Assembly (NCBI GenBank): GCA_005778115.1
Contig: SXKJ01000432.1
Coordinates: forward strand, 1 to 48,046
DNA length: 48,046 nt
Direction: 5' to 3'
From: Planctomyces sp.
GTDB taxonomy: Bacteria; Planctomycetota; Planctomycetia; Planctomycetales; Planctomycetaceae
Shown: piece by piece, positions 40,039 to 48,008 of the stretch
Layout: each line of letters starts with the position of its first letter
Position numbering within the stretch: the first letter of the stretch is position 1
The notes under the pieces: generated by a model
The model's input: the letters and a program-made list of their open reading frames with translations, nothing else
What the model was told of the DNA's origin: nothing
The model's database searches: none
Program-made: the position numbers and the translations under genes

Positions 40039-41267
40039 TTGCCTAAGCAATACAGCACTTTGTTTGATCGCGAAAAAGTTTGCCCGCGCGACGGGGTCAG
40101 TGACGCGCGAAAGATTTCGTCCCGCGCCGCAGGCAAGGCGTTGCGGGCGACGACATCGAACTTCTCACCCGGCTTGATCACGACCGTCTCACCAGAGTTG
40201 CTTTGGAAATAAACCAACCCGTTCGCGGCGATTGGTGACGAGGTGAAGTTGCCTCCTAAGCGGTCCCGCCAGAGTTCTCGTCCCGTCTTTTCGTCGTAGC
40301 CGATCCCCACTCCGTCCATGCTGACGACGGTGACGACGCCCCCTGCGACGATCGGCGACGGCTGATCGCGTCCCGCTTTGCGCGGCGTATGCCAGGCCAT
40401 GTGGCTGCTCGTGACGTCTCCCTGACCGCCGGGACGCACTGCGTAGAAATCTCCTTGCAGTCCATTAAGCATAAAGACGATGCCATTCCCCGGCACTGCG
40501 GTCGGCTCACCTCGACCGGCGAAGCTCTTACAGAACCAGAGCTTCTTGCCGTCTGCCGGATCGTATCCGGTGACACCATTGAAGCCGTTGAGCACGACTT
40601 CGCGCTTCTCGCCGTGAGTCAACACGGGAGAACTCCAGCCGCCTCGTTGAGGCACATCGCGCGGCGTCTCCCAAATGGTCTTGCCAGTCTTCAGGTCAAA
40701 GGCCGCGATCGACGCCTTCTCCTCCGCTTCGCAGTTTTGAATCACCATGTTGCCGACGATCACCGGCGAAGCTCCCGTCCCCCACGGACCAGGAAACGTG
40801 CCGAGGTCTCGCGACCAAAGCTTCTTTCCCTCCACAGTGAAGCCATGCAACCCGCCACGGCCGAAGAACGCGACGACGTGCTGCCCATCGGTCGCACAAG
40901 TCGCCGAGGCCCAGCCATTCATGTCGTGCGACTTCTCAGGCTCGCCCGTCCAGACCGTCTCTTGCCAGACGATCTTTCCGCTGGTGCGATCCACGCAGAA
41001 TACGATCCGCTCGGCCCCCCGCTGTTTCTCTGCCGTGAGGAAGATGCGATCCCCGGCGATCACCGGCGAGGACTGACCGATCCCCGGCAGCTCGGTCTTC
41101 CAGGCGATGGATGCGGCGTCCCACCTCACCGGCACGCTCGTCTCCGCCGTGTGCCCGTCGCTGAGCGGACCACGCCACTGCGGCCAATCTCCTTCGGCAG
41201 CGATGGTCGCTCGACACAGACACGCACTCAACAATCCCGCCAACAACCAACGTCGACTCGCAGTCAT
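40035..41267 (-). CDS. Exported PQQ-like beta-propeller protein
   Basis: A 410-residue protein from the ATG at 41267 (GGAG 10 bases upstream), with a signal peptide (MTASRRWLLAGLLSACLCRA, cleaved near 24). WPQWRGPLSDGHT after the leader is the usual start of planctomycete outer-membrane-assembly (BamB)/PQQ-like propellers. Blade motifs with the DxxTGKxxW pattern recur: DRTSGKIVWQE, DLKTGKTIWET, DPADGKKLWF and DEKTGRELWRD. It is likely a periplasmic scaffold or carbohydrate-associated protein. No PQQ-dependent catalytic residues can be assigned by eye. The TAG stop is inside a palindromic repeat. Confidence 0.9.
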   Translation of the reverse strand: MTASRRWLLAGLLSACLCRATIAAEGDWPQWRGPLSDGHTAETSVPVRWDAASIAWKTELPGIGQSSPVIAGDRIFLTAEKQRGAERIVFCVDRTSGKIVWQETVWTGEPEKSHDMNGWASATCATDGQHVVAFFGRGGLHGFTVEGKKLWSRDLGTFPGPWGTGASPVIVGNMVIQNCEAEEKASIAAFDLKTGKTIWETPRDVPQRGGWSSPVLTHGEKREVVLNGFNGVTGYDPADGKKLWFCKSFAGRGEPTAVPGNGIVFMLNGLQGDFYAVRPGGQGDVTSSHMAWHTPRKAGRDQPSPIVAGGVVTVVSMDGVGIGYDEKTGRELWRDRLGGNFTSSPIAANGLVYFQSNSGETVVIKPGEKFDVVARNALPAARDEIFRASLTPSRGQTFSRSNKVLYCLGK

Positions 41268-41281
41268 GGAAATCTCCGTGT

Positions 41282-41365
41282 CGTAGGTCAGGCTTTCTAG
41301 CCTGACCCGGTTTTTGAACCAGGGTCGCACCGACATTCGGGTCAGCCTAGAAAGGCTGACCTACG
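41282..41365. repeat. GTAGGTCAGGC/GTCAGCC repeat pair
   Basis: CGTAGGTCAGGCTTTCTAGC (about 41281-41300, then CTGACC) and GTCAGCCTAGAAAGGCTGAC (41341-41360, then CTACG) fill the space between RidA and the PQQ-propeller gene. On the minus strand the right unit carries the TAG stop of ridA (41361-41363). Confidence 0.85.
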
Positions 41366-41804
41366 TTTTGATCTCAAAAATCGCCTCGACCTCAACCGCC
41401 GGTCCCGTCGGCAGCGACGCGAACCCCAACGCACTGCGAGCGTGCCAGCCATCTCCTTCTTTGCCATAAAGCTGATGCACGAGGTCCGAGGCCCCATTGA
41501 TCACCAAGTGCTGGTCGGTGAAGTCGAGCGTCGAATTCACGCAGCCCAACAACTTCACGCACCGCAGACCGTTGAGCGTGCCGTGCGCGAAATGCACGGA
41601 ATTCAAAATCTTGACCATGCACTCGCGAGCCGCCGCATAGCCTTGCTCAACCGTCAGATCACGGCCGAGCTTCCCCTTCATGTCGCTGGTATGCCCGGAA
41701 GTGAACAACAGATTGCCCGCCTTCGCACACAGGTTGAGGTATCCGGGCTTCACTTCAGAAAACGTCAGGCCAAGTTCTTTCGCGAGCTGCTCAGGGCTAT
41801 TCAT
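41361..41804 (-). CDS. RidA/YjgF family protein
   Basis: A 147-residue protein of the Rid family, whose founding members hydrolyse reactive enamine/imine intermediates formed by PLP enzymes. GNLLFTSGHTSD near 30-41 and the C-terminal ARSALGFASLPTGPAVEVEA (with the active-site Arg) are diagnostic. It belongs to the longer subgroup (Rid proteins of about 150 residues), which is not proven to act as a deaminase. The ATG at 41804 is preferred, with AAGG about 10 bases upstream; a GTG at 41813 is possible. It is divergent from the hydrolase gene at 41915. Confidence 0.92.
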   Translation of the reverse strand: MNSPEQLAKELGLTFSEVKPGYLNLCAKAGNLLFTSGHTSDMKGKLGRDLTVEQGYAAARECMVKILNSVHFAHGTLNGLRCVKLLGCVNSTLDFTDQHLVINGASDLVHQLYGKEGDGWHARSALGFASLPTGPAVEVEAIFEIKT

Positions 41805-41914
41805 GGTCGGCACCTTGTCGTTGGACGTTGGGTTATGTTCTGATTCCCGTCACCTCCGCCGCCGACGGTCGGCGACAGGACGAGCAGAATACTCTCCCCC
41901 CCGCGAGTTCGGAA

Positions 41915-44224
41915 ATGAACGCACCTTCCCCGCGCCGCAATGCCTTCCTCCGGCCGATGGCCGTGATCCTTTTTTTGATCTCCGCCAAATGTTGGACCAC
42001 TCTCTCGCACGCCGACGACGAACTCATCAAAACGCTGCAATCGCTCGACGCGAAAGTCGTCCCAGATAACGAACGTGAGTCCTTCGCCAACCAAGTCCGC
42101 GATCAACAACGCCGACTGATTCGCGAAGCCAACGGCCGCAGCTCGGCAGAGTGGCAACAGATCAAGACCCGCGCCGATTGGGAGCGTTATCGAGGCGAGA
42201 AGCTCGCCGCGTTGAAGAAGTCGCTCGGCTCGTGGCCACAGCCACCGGTAACGGTTCCCGTGCGAGTCTCTGCGACATTGGATGGTGATGGCTTCGCGAT
42301 CGACAACATTCTCTTCGAGAGCCGCCTCGGCTGGTGGGTGACGGCCAATCTCTATCGCCCGGCGAAACCGCGCGAGTCGATGCCCGGCCTCCTGATCTGC
42401 CACGCCCACCACACACCGAAAGAACATGGCGAGCTGCAAGACATGGGAATGACGTGGGCTCGCGCGGGATGCGTCGTCCTGGTGATGGATCAGGTGGGTC
42501 ACGGCGAGCGGCGACAGCATCCGTTCGGATCAGCCGCCGACTTCGATAAACCGTATCGAGTCGGACATGCCGATTACTCGTTCCGCTACGACAGCGCGAT
42601 CCAACTGAGTCTCGTTGGCGAGAGCCTCGTCGGTTGGATGACCTGGGACATGATGCGCGGCGTCGATGTGCTGCTGGCTCGGCCGGGAGTCGATCCGAAG
42701 CGACTGATTCTGCTCGGAGCCGTTGCGGGAGGAGGCGATCCCGTCGCCGTGACCGGAGCAATCGACGAGCGATTCACTGCCGTCGTGCCGTTCAACTTCG
42801 GCGGACCACAACCGGAGACGAAGTATCCGCTGCCCGACGATGCCGAGACGTCATTCAATTACGCTGGCGGCGGCAGTTGGGAATCGACACGCAACCTGCG
42901 CGACTCGGCGGCGAGCGGCTTCTTACCCTGGGCGATCGTCGGTGGCATCGCACCGCGACGATTGGTTTACGCTCACGAATTCAACTGGGACGAAGTTCGC
43001 GATCCGGTTTGGAAACGGCTGCAAACGATCTTCGGCTTCTACGACCACACGGACTTTCTGTCATCGACTCACGGCCGAGGTGCCGTCACCGGCTCGTCGC
43101 CACAGGACACGCATTGCACGCACATCGGCCGCACTCATCGCGTCCGCATTCACGAAGCGTTCCGCTCTTGGTTCGGCATCGAAGCCTCACCCGACACCGA
43201 ATTCAGCTCGCGCGTCCCAGCCGATCGCCTCCGCTGCTGGACTCCCGAACTGAAGCAGGAGTTGAAACCAAAAACGCTGGCAGAGATGACGACCGCGATC
43301 GCAGACCAATTCGCCGCGCGAACGCAGCCTGCGAAATCCAAACCGGTATTAATGGAGGAAGTTCATAAGGATCTGCGACGCCGCTGGACTCTGTTGCTGG
43401 GTACCGTCCCCAAAGAATCGCTTGTGGCCGAGAAACGTCTGCGGCAAGAGACTCAAGGAACCATCCGCGTCGAGACCGACATTCTCAGCAGCTCGTCCGG
43501 GATTCGCATTCCGATCGTGTTGCTCAAGCCGCGCGAGTTGCGGGACCAACAACGAGTCGTCATCGCGATCTGCTCACAAGGCAAAGAGCGGCTCTTGAAG
43601 GAACGCTCGCAAGACATCGCCGAAATGCTCGAACGAGGTGCGGCCATTTGTCTGGTCGATCCGCGAGGCATCGGCGAATCGAAACTCGGCGACAGCCACG
43701 GCCGCCGCAGTTCTGCGACTTCAATCTCCTCAACAGCATTGATGCTTGGCACGCCACTCCTTGGCCAGCAACTGCGAGATGTGCGACTCACACTGGCATG
43801 GCTGCGCGAGCAACCCGAACTCAAAGGGCGTCGCTTCGCGGTGTGGGGCGAATCGCTCACGCCGCCGAATCCCGACACGGCACTCTTCCGCCAGCCACGC
43901 GATGACGATCAAGCGCTCCCCGCACCCTCCGAACCGCAAGCTCCACTGCTGGCGTCGCTCACCGGTCTGTTCGAGGACGATGTCTCCGCGATCTACACCG
44001 CCGGTGGTTTGACGAGCTGGCGAGCCTGCCTCGCCGATTACTTAGTCCTCACCGCTCACGACAGCCTCGTTCCCGGCGCACTCACCGCCGGCGATGTGAG
44101 TGATCTCATCGCGCCGCACGGGATCAATCGGCGAGTCCGCATCGAAGCGTCTGTCGATGGCTGGAACCGGCTCACGCCTGCCAACTCGAAACGCGAAGGA
44201 CCAGTGAAGTGGCTGGTGAATTGA
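41915..44224 (+). CDS. Exported protein with two tandem alpha/beta-hydrolase domains
   Basis: A 769-residue protein from the ATG at 41915. A signal peptide (PMAVILFLISAKCWTTLSHA) ends near residue 33. The first hydrolase domain (about 90-480) has LLICHAHHTPKEHG and CVVLVMDQVGHGERR, like acetylxylan-esterase-type hydrolases. Its nucleophile elbow reads LLGAVAGGGD near 266-275, with no Ser where G-x-S-x-G is expected. The second domain (about 500-769) has VVIAICSQGKE and ICLVDPRGIGES, and an elbow VWGESLTP with Ser647 in place. Thus one domain seems catalytically inactive. A carbohydrate esterase role is plausible. The last gene steps lead to an aldolase after a palindromic repeat. Confidence 0.8.
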   Translation: MNAPSPRRNAFLRPMAVILFLISAKCWTTLSHADDELIKTLQSLDAKVVPDNERESFANQVRDQQRRLIREANGRSSAEWQQIKTRADWERYRGEKLAALKKSLGSWPQPPVTVPVRVSATLDGDGFAIDNILFESRLGWWVTANLYRPAKPRESMPGLLICHAHHTPKEHGELQDMGMTWARAGCVVLVMDQVGHGERRQHPFGSAADFDKPYRVGHADYSFRYDSAIQLSLVGESLVGWMTWDMMRGVDVLLARPGVDPKRLILLGAVAGGGDPVAVTGAIDERFTAVVPFNFGGPQPETKYPLPDDAETSFNYAGGGSWESTRNLRDSAASGFLPWAIVGGIAPRRLVYAHEFNWDEVRDPVWKRLQTIFGFYDHTDFLSSTHGRGAVTGSSPQDTHCTHIGRTHRVRIHEAFRSWFGIEASPDTEFSSRVPADRLRCWTPELKQELKPKTLAEMTTAIADQFAARTQPAKSKPVLMEEVHKDLRRRWTLLLGTVPKESLVAEKRLRQETQGTIRVETDILSSSSGIRIPIVLLKPRELRDQQRVVIAICSQGKERLLKERSQDIAEMLERGAAICLVDPRGIGESKLGDSHGRRSSATSISSTALMLGTPLLGQQLRDVRLTLAWLREQPELKGRRFAVWGESLTPPNPDTALFRQPRDDDQALPAPSEPQAPLLASLTGLFEDDVSAIYTAGGLTSWRACLADYLVLTAHDSLVPGALTAGDVSDLIAPHGINRRVRIEASVDGWNRLTPANSKREGPVKWLVN

Positions 44225-44239
44225 GTGCGTTTGCCAACC

Positions 44240-44297
44240 GTGGGGCAGGTTTTCAACCTGCCCGTCAAATCACTGGCAGGTTGAAAACCTGCCCCAC
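44240..44297. repeat. GTGGGGCAGGTTTTCAACCT inverted repeat pair
   Basis: GTGGGGCAGGTTTTCAACCT (44240-44259, then GCCC) pairs with GGCAGGTTGAAAACCTGCCC (44276-44295, then CAC). Each arm is itself palindromic (GGCAGGTTTTCAACCTGCC). It fills nearly the whole space between the hydrolase and aldolase genes, ending 12 bases before the aldolase ATG. The organisation mirrors the GTAGGTCAGCC type. Confidence 0.88.
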
Positions 44298-44309
44298 GAA
44301 AGTTGCTCC

Positions 44310-45089
44310 ATGAATCACAACTTCGTCAAACAAAAACTCCGCGAGGGAGGCGTCTCGATCGGCACAATGATGTTCGAGTTCAACACCACCGGCATCGCCC
44401 GCATCGCCGCCAACGCCGGGGCCGAGTTCGCCCTCTTCGACATGGAACACAGCGGCTGGAGCATCGAAACCATCCGCATGTTGATCGCCACGACACCGAA
44501 GTCCCAGATGATCCCGATCGTCCGCATCCCCGCCACCGAGTATCACTTCATCGCCAACGTCCTCGACATGGGCGCGATGGGCGTCATGGTCCCGATGTGC
44601 GAAAACGCCGACCAAGCCCGCCTACTGGTGAACTCGGCGAAGTACCCCCCGGTCGGTCGCCGAGGAGCCGCCTTCAGGATCGCTCATGACGATTACTGCG
44701 GCGGTTCGATCCCGGACACCATCCAATCCGCCAACGACGAAACGCTGCTGATCGCGCAAATCGAAACCGCGCGTGGCCTCGACCACGTCGAAGAAATCGC
44801 CGCAGTCCCCGGCATCGACGCCCTCTGGATCGGCCTCTACGACCTCACCCTCTCACTCGGCATCCCCGGCCAAATGAATCACCCGGATGTCCTCACAGCC
44901 ACCGATCGCGTCTTCGCCGCGTGTCGCACCAATAACAAGGTGCCAGCCGTCCTGGTCAACAGCATCCCTGAGGCCCAAAGCCAACTCCAACGCGGCTTCA
45001 AGCTGATCGCCTACGGTGGCGACCTCTGGATTTATCAAGCGGCACTCAAATCAGCGATTGCCACTTTGCAAAGATCGAGAACTGACTGA
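44310..45089 (+). CDS. HpcH/HpaI-family aldolase
   Basis: A 259-residue cytoplasmic class II pyruvate aldolase-like enzyme, of the group including HpcH and the 2-keto-3-deoxy-L-rhamnonate aldolase RhmA. Visible family marks are GTMMFEFNTTGIARIAANAG, FALFDMEHSGWS (with catalytic-region Glu and His), PIVRIPATEYHFIANVLDMG, GVMVPMCENADQA, AQIETARGLDHVEEIAAVPG (metal-ligand Glu) and DALWIGLYDLTLSLGIPGQ (metal-ligand Asp). It would cleave a 2-keto-3-deoxy acid into pyruvate and an aldehyde. No Shine-Dalgarno is visible because a repeat abuts the start. It may be co-transcribed with the hydrolase gene upstream. Confidence 0.93.
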   Translation: MNHNFVKQKLREGGVSIGTMMFEFNTTGIARIAANAGAEFALFDMEHSGWSIETIRMLIATTPKSQMIPIVRIPATEYHFIANVLDMGAMGVMVPMCENADQARLLVNSAKYPPVGRRGAAFRIAHDDYCGGSIPDTIQSANDETLLIAQIETARGLDHVEEIAAVPGIDALWIGLYDLTLSLGIPGQMNHPDVLTATDRVFAACRTNNKVPAVLVNSIPEAQSQLQRGFKLIAYGGDLWIYQAALKSAIATLQRSRTD

Positions 45090-45321
45090 ACTCGAATCCG
45101 CTTCAATCAATGTCATCGTGAAAGTTCCTCATTCTCGACTTGTCGATCGCCTGAATTCCGTTCCAAAGAAACCGAGATAAGATTTTCCCAAGCGATACGA
45201 TCCGAGGCAAACTGAATCAATCGGCTGAATTATGGCCTGGGGCATCGCGTCGCCAGAATCTATGGATCAAACTCACAGTACAAAATTGTGATCAAATCAG
45301 CCTTCTTCTCAACAAGGTGCC

Positions 45322-46158
45322 ATGATGAAGTTGATGAAGTCTCTTCTTGTTGCCGCAGCAGTGATCGTGCCAATGCTGAACAACGCCGGTGCCGCCGATA
45401 CACCATCAACGAAGTTTGAAAAGGCAGCAACTCTGAAGGTCAATGGCTGGAAAGGCCAAGCGGCGATCAACTTCCCGGCCGATCCAGACATCAAGCTGGG
45501 CACCGCCACGATCGATTTGGAAATTCATGGGACGAAGGCCGGAACACAAGACACGAAACCGAGTATCGTTCCCAGTCGGGACAGGGTGATATTCACACTG
45601 CCGGAAACCCTCAAAGCGGCCGTGACCACACACGGTGAACTTGTCGCAACCGTCAAATTCCAATTGAAAACCGGCAATCAGCCCATCGAATTTCGCGTCC
45701 ACGCGGAGATCACTGCCCAGGGCTACATTGCTTCAGCGGACGACATCACTGTCACAGCGCCGCGCGTCGATGGATCAGGCTCCGCCCGTTCGGACGCAGC
45801 GCCGCCATCGTCGGAACTCAAAATCAAAGAATACTTGTTGGCTGAGGTCGCGGCGGCCAAGTCGATTGAATACTTCGATGACACGCCAGAGAAGACGGCA
45901 TCCCTGTTGCATGACCTGTTCGCCGAACTGGCTCAGGATGCCGACACGGCCGCGGCGCTCCCTTCGGTCGAGGAAAAGCAGAATGCGTGGCTGTCGCTTA
46001 ACAAGAAACTCCGCGAACGTATGGACGACATTTACGCGCATAACGTCGGAGTTCGAACCGCTTGGCGTCCAGTCCTGCTGCGTGTGGAGGCGAAGTTCTA
46101 TGAGGGCAAGGACACCAAACAATTGCCGCTAACGGTTGTCGCCTCCGCGTTGCACTAA
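45322..46158 (+). CDS. Exported hypothetical protein
   Basis: A 278-residue protein with a clear signal peptide (MKLMKSLLVAAAVIVPMLNN, cleaved after AGAA near residue 25). AAGGTG precedes the two in-frame ATGs at 45322 and 45325; spacing favours the second. The first ~130 residues look beta-rich (for example GTATIDLEIHGTKAG, ELVATVKFQLKTG), like an immunoglobulin-type or cohesin-like fold. The second half is helical (VAAAKSIEYFDDTPEKTASL). I do not recognise a family. The 232 bases upstream look AT-richer than most intergenic DNA here and should hold the promoter. Gaps of 24 and 19 bases connect it to the small protein and the protease that follow. Confidence 0.7.
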   Translation: MMKLMKSLLVAAAVIVPMLNNAGAADTPSTKFEKAATLKVNGWKGQAAINFPADPDIKLGTATIDLEIHGTKAGTQDTKPSIVPSRDRVIFTLPETLKAAVTTHGELVATVKFQLKTGNQPIEFRVHAEITAQGYIASADDITVTAPRVDGSGSARSDAAPPSSELKIKEYLLAEVAAAKSIEYFDDTPEKTASLLHDLFAELAQDADTAAALPSVEEKQNAWLSLNKKLRERMDDIYAHNVGVRTAWRPVLLRVEAKFYEGKDTKQLPLTVVASALH

Positions 46159-46182
46159 CTCGCCGATGGCTTCGAGGAACTT

Positions 46183-46329
46183 ATGGCCAAACACAAGGAT
46201 CACAAAGATAAAGTCGCGGCGGCGAACAAATTATTGCTCGGAACCAGTTCCGCGACCGCCGCAGTGGCGGGCGGCAAGAATGCCAAATCGTCGCGTACAA
46301 GCTGTTTTCGTCTGCTCCTGGGCCTCTAG
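46183..46329 (+). CDS. Small hypothetical protein, 48 residues
   Basis: An ATG at 46183 preceded by GAGGA 5-9 bases upstream opens a 48-codon frame ending at TAG 46327-46329. The product begins with a highly charged stretch, MAKHKDHKDKVAAANKLLLG, then TSSATAAVAGGKNAKSS and a hydrophobic end (CFRLLLGL). The strong ribosome site and its tight fit between the neighbouring genes (24 and 19 bases) support translation. It is too short for family recognition. It may be a partner or regulator of the protease, but that is a guess. Confidence 0.45.
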   Translation: MAKHKDHKDKVAAANKLLLGTSSATAAVAGGKNAKSSRTSCFRLLLGL

Positions 46330-46348
46330 TTTTTAGTAGGAATCATCC

Positions 46349-47316
46349 ATGTCCGCTCTCGGCGTTCTCGCGGCTCCTGAACTCATCAGCCTCGCAACGA
46401 GCCTTTTTGCTCACTATGTCAAAGCTGGGCACCCGAAAGCCGACATACCCAGTATTGACGATCTCAAGTCGCTGATCACACGGCTCATCAAGAACGGAAT
46501 TGGTGGCCCGCTCAATTTGACCTCTTCGAACGCGATTAACTCCGTGCTGGAAATGATTTCGTTTCTCAAGGAGCAAAAAGGCTTGGGAGGCGTCGCTGAC
46601 TTCCTCACGAAGAACCAGTTTGTGTCGCTCGTGACAACATGCTTGGCCGATATCGCCGGTGAACGTCCACAGGTCGATCCAAATGAGGTCAACACGGCGA
46701 CGGATTCTGGCAAAGACTATTGCTACATGCTGGGAGAACCCTTTCCGACAGTTCAAGGGGACGTCGAAAAGGCGAAGCGGTTGGTGAAGCAAGCGTTCCA
46801 AGTCTGGCGTCGAGTGGCGAATATCCGTTTCGGCGATTTCACGGACCATCCCGATGCCTGCGATCTGAAGATCGTTGAACGAGCGATCGACGCAGCCGGC
46901 GGGACACTGGCGGTCGGAACCGTCGGCGGTGGTCCGGGCGACAAGCAGGTGAAAGAGTTGGTTTTTGATTCCAACGAGGGCGATTAGCCAAATCGCGGAA
47001 AATTCTTCCTCACCGCATGCCATGAGACCGGACACCTCCTGGGACTTGTGCATGGCGGAGCGATCGAGGGCGACCTGATGTGGCCCATGCTTGAAAAGTC
47101 CATTTCAGACGACGTCATGGACAAGCTTGAGAATTCTAATCCGAAGGCTGACGACGTTCTTCAGCAACTGGCAAGTTGAAGATTGATAGGAGCGAAACGC
47201 TCTTCTCGGCGAATGACATCAAGCGAGCTGTCGATAAGTGGGGGGAACCGCCACTACTCCCGACAGAGCCCGATGAATCGGCCGTGCCTAGGCCGGAGGA
47301 TGTTCAGGTCCAGTAA
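46349..47316 (+). pseudogene. Matrixin-like (M10) metalloprotease interrupted by an amber codon and a frameshift
   Basis: Codons 1-212 (46349-46984) give an intact start, with AGGAA 8 bases upstream. They include the N-terminal half of a matrixin domain (FPTVQGDVEKAKRLVKQAFQ, DACDLKIVERAIDAAGGTLA, LVFDSNEGD). A TAG at 46985-46987 stops it. The same frame then continues with GKFFLTACHETGHLLGLVHG, which is the zinc site HExxHxxGxxH of metzincins, and LMWPM, a Met-turn. It ends at TGA 47177-47179. Beyond that, another frame continues as KLKIDRSETLFSANDIKRAV to TAA 47314-47316, which fits a lost base near 47170. The catalytic half is therefore separated from the start by one codon. Gene decay, sequencing error or stop read-through are all possible. 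Confidence 0.72.
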
Positions 47317-47376
47317 CCTGACACCTTGGCGACGTTAGAAAAATGTCGAACTCGAATTGAGATGTGTGGCCTCGAT

Positions 47377-47865
47377 TTACTCTGCCGCCGGTGCCGGTGG
47401 GCCAGACACTTTGGCCGGGTCTTCACAGGTCGTACAACAGGCACCTGGTTTCGGCGGGCACTCCTTGAGAGCCTCGTTGGGAGCCCTTGGAATCCGTTTG
47501 ATTTCGAGGTTCGACATCGCAGGCCCGCCGAGTTCCAACTTGAGGGAGACCGGGATCATCAGCGGGTTTTCTGTTGGCAGAAGTGGCTGTTTAATGGGTT
47601 GGGTCAGTGCCTCTTGTGTCTGCAGTTTCTGTTGCAGCGGTTGAGCGCAATCAGGTGTGATGTCAGTGCAACCACAGGCCGCTTGTGCCATGAGCGCCTC
47701 CGCTTTCGCGCGGTTCCCTAGATTGAGTTCTGCTTGTGCTTGTTTCAGATACTGCTGGCGCAGCCGCTGTTTTCGATCCGTTTCCAGCAAGTTGTAGGCA
47801 TCCGTCAGCGCCTCATGCTCTTTCTCTCGCTTCTCAAACAATTCTTTCAGTTGCTTTTCATCCAC
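47377..47865 (-). CDS. Hypothetical protein with cysteine-containing C-terminus
   Basis: A 162-residue soluble protein read from a GTG at 47865. A helical, charged N-terminal half (QLKELFEKREKEHEALTDAY, then RQQYLKQAQAELNLGNRAKA) probably forms a coiled coil or TPR-like hairpin. The C-terminal half is Pro/Cys-rich, with ACGCTDITPDC and PPKPGACCTTCEDP, which could bind metal. No signal peptide is seen. The open frame continues upstream of the GTG for about 22 codons with protein-like sequence (SSVISQQFQLGQLQ) to a TAA near 47932, but contains no ATG. The true start may thus be non-canonical, or the gene may be truncated at its 5' end. I do not recognise the family. Confidence 0.55.
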   Translation of the reverse strand: MDEKQLKELFEKREKEHEALTDAYNLLETDRKQRLRQQYLKQAQAELNLGNRAKAEALMAQAACGCTDITPDCAQPLQQKLQTQEALTQPIKQPLLPTENPLMIPVSLKLELGGPAMSNLEIKRIPRAPNEALKECPPKPGACCTTCEDPAKVSGPPAPAAE

Positions 47866-48008
47866 TTGAAGCTGGCCAAGTTGAAATTGTTGGCTGATGA
47901 CACTGCTAATTCTACTGTCCGGTTTAGGTTCTTAGCTGGTTCTTGAGTGGTGGAAGGAGATTACGAGATTCGTAGCGTGAAGCACGGGCGAGTTCGTTTC
48001 GTTGGAGC

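Noticed and set aside
5957..44297. A CRISPR array or phage attachment sites among the repeats
   Set aside because: Repeats are palindromic pairs scattered between genes, not regularly spaced direct repeats with unique spacers. No cas or integrase gene is present.
46343..47053. 236-residue minus-strand frame opposite the matrixin-like gene
   Set aside because: It is continuous while the plus-strand gene is broken, but the plus strand shows matrixin motifs on both sides of the amber codon and a ribosome site. The minus frame shows no domain.
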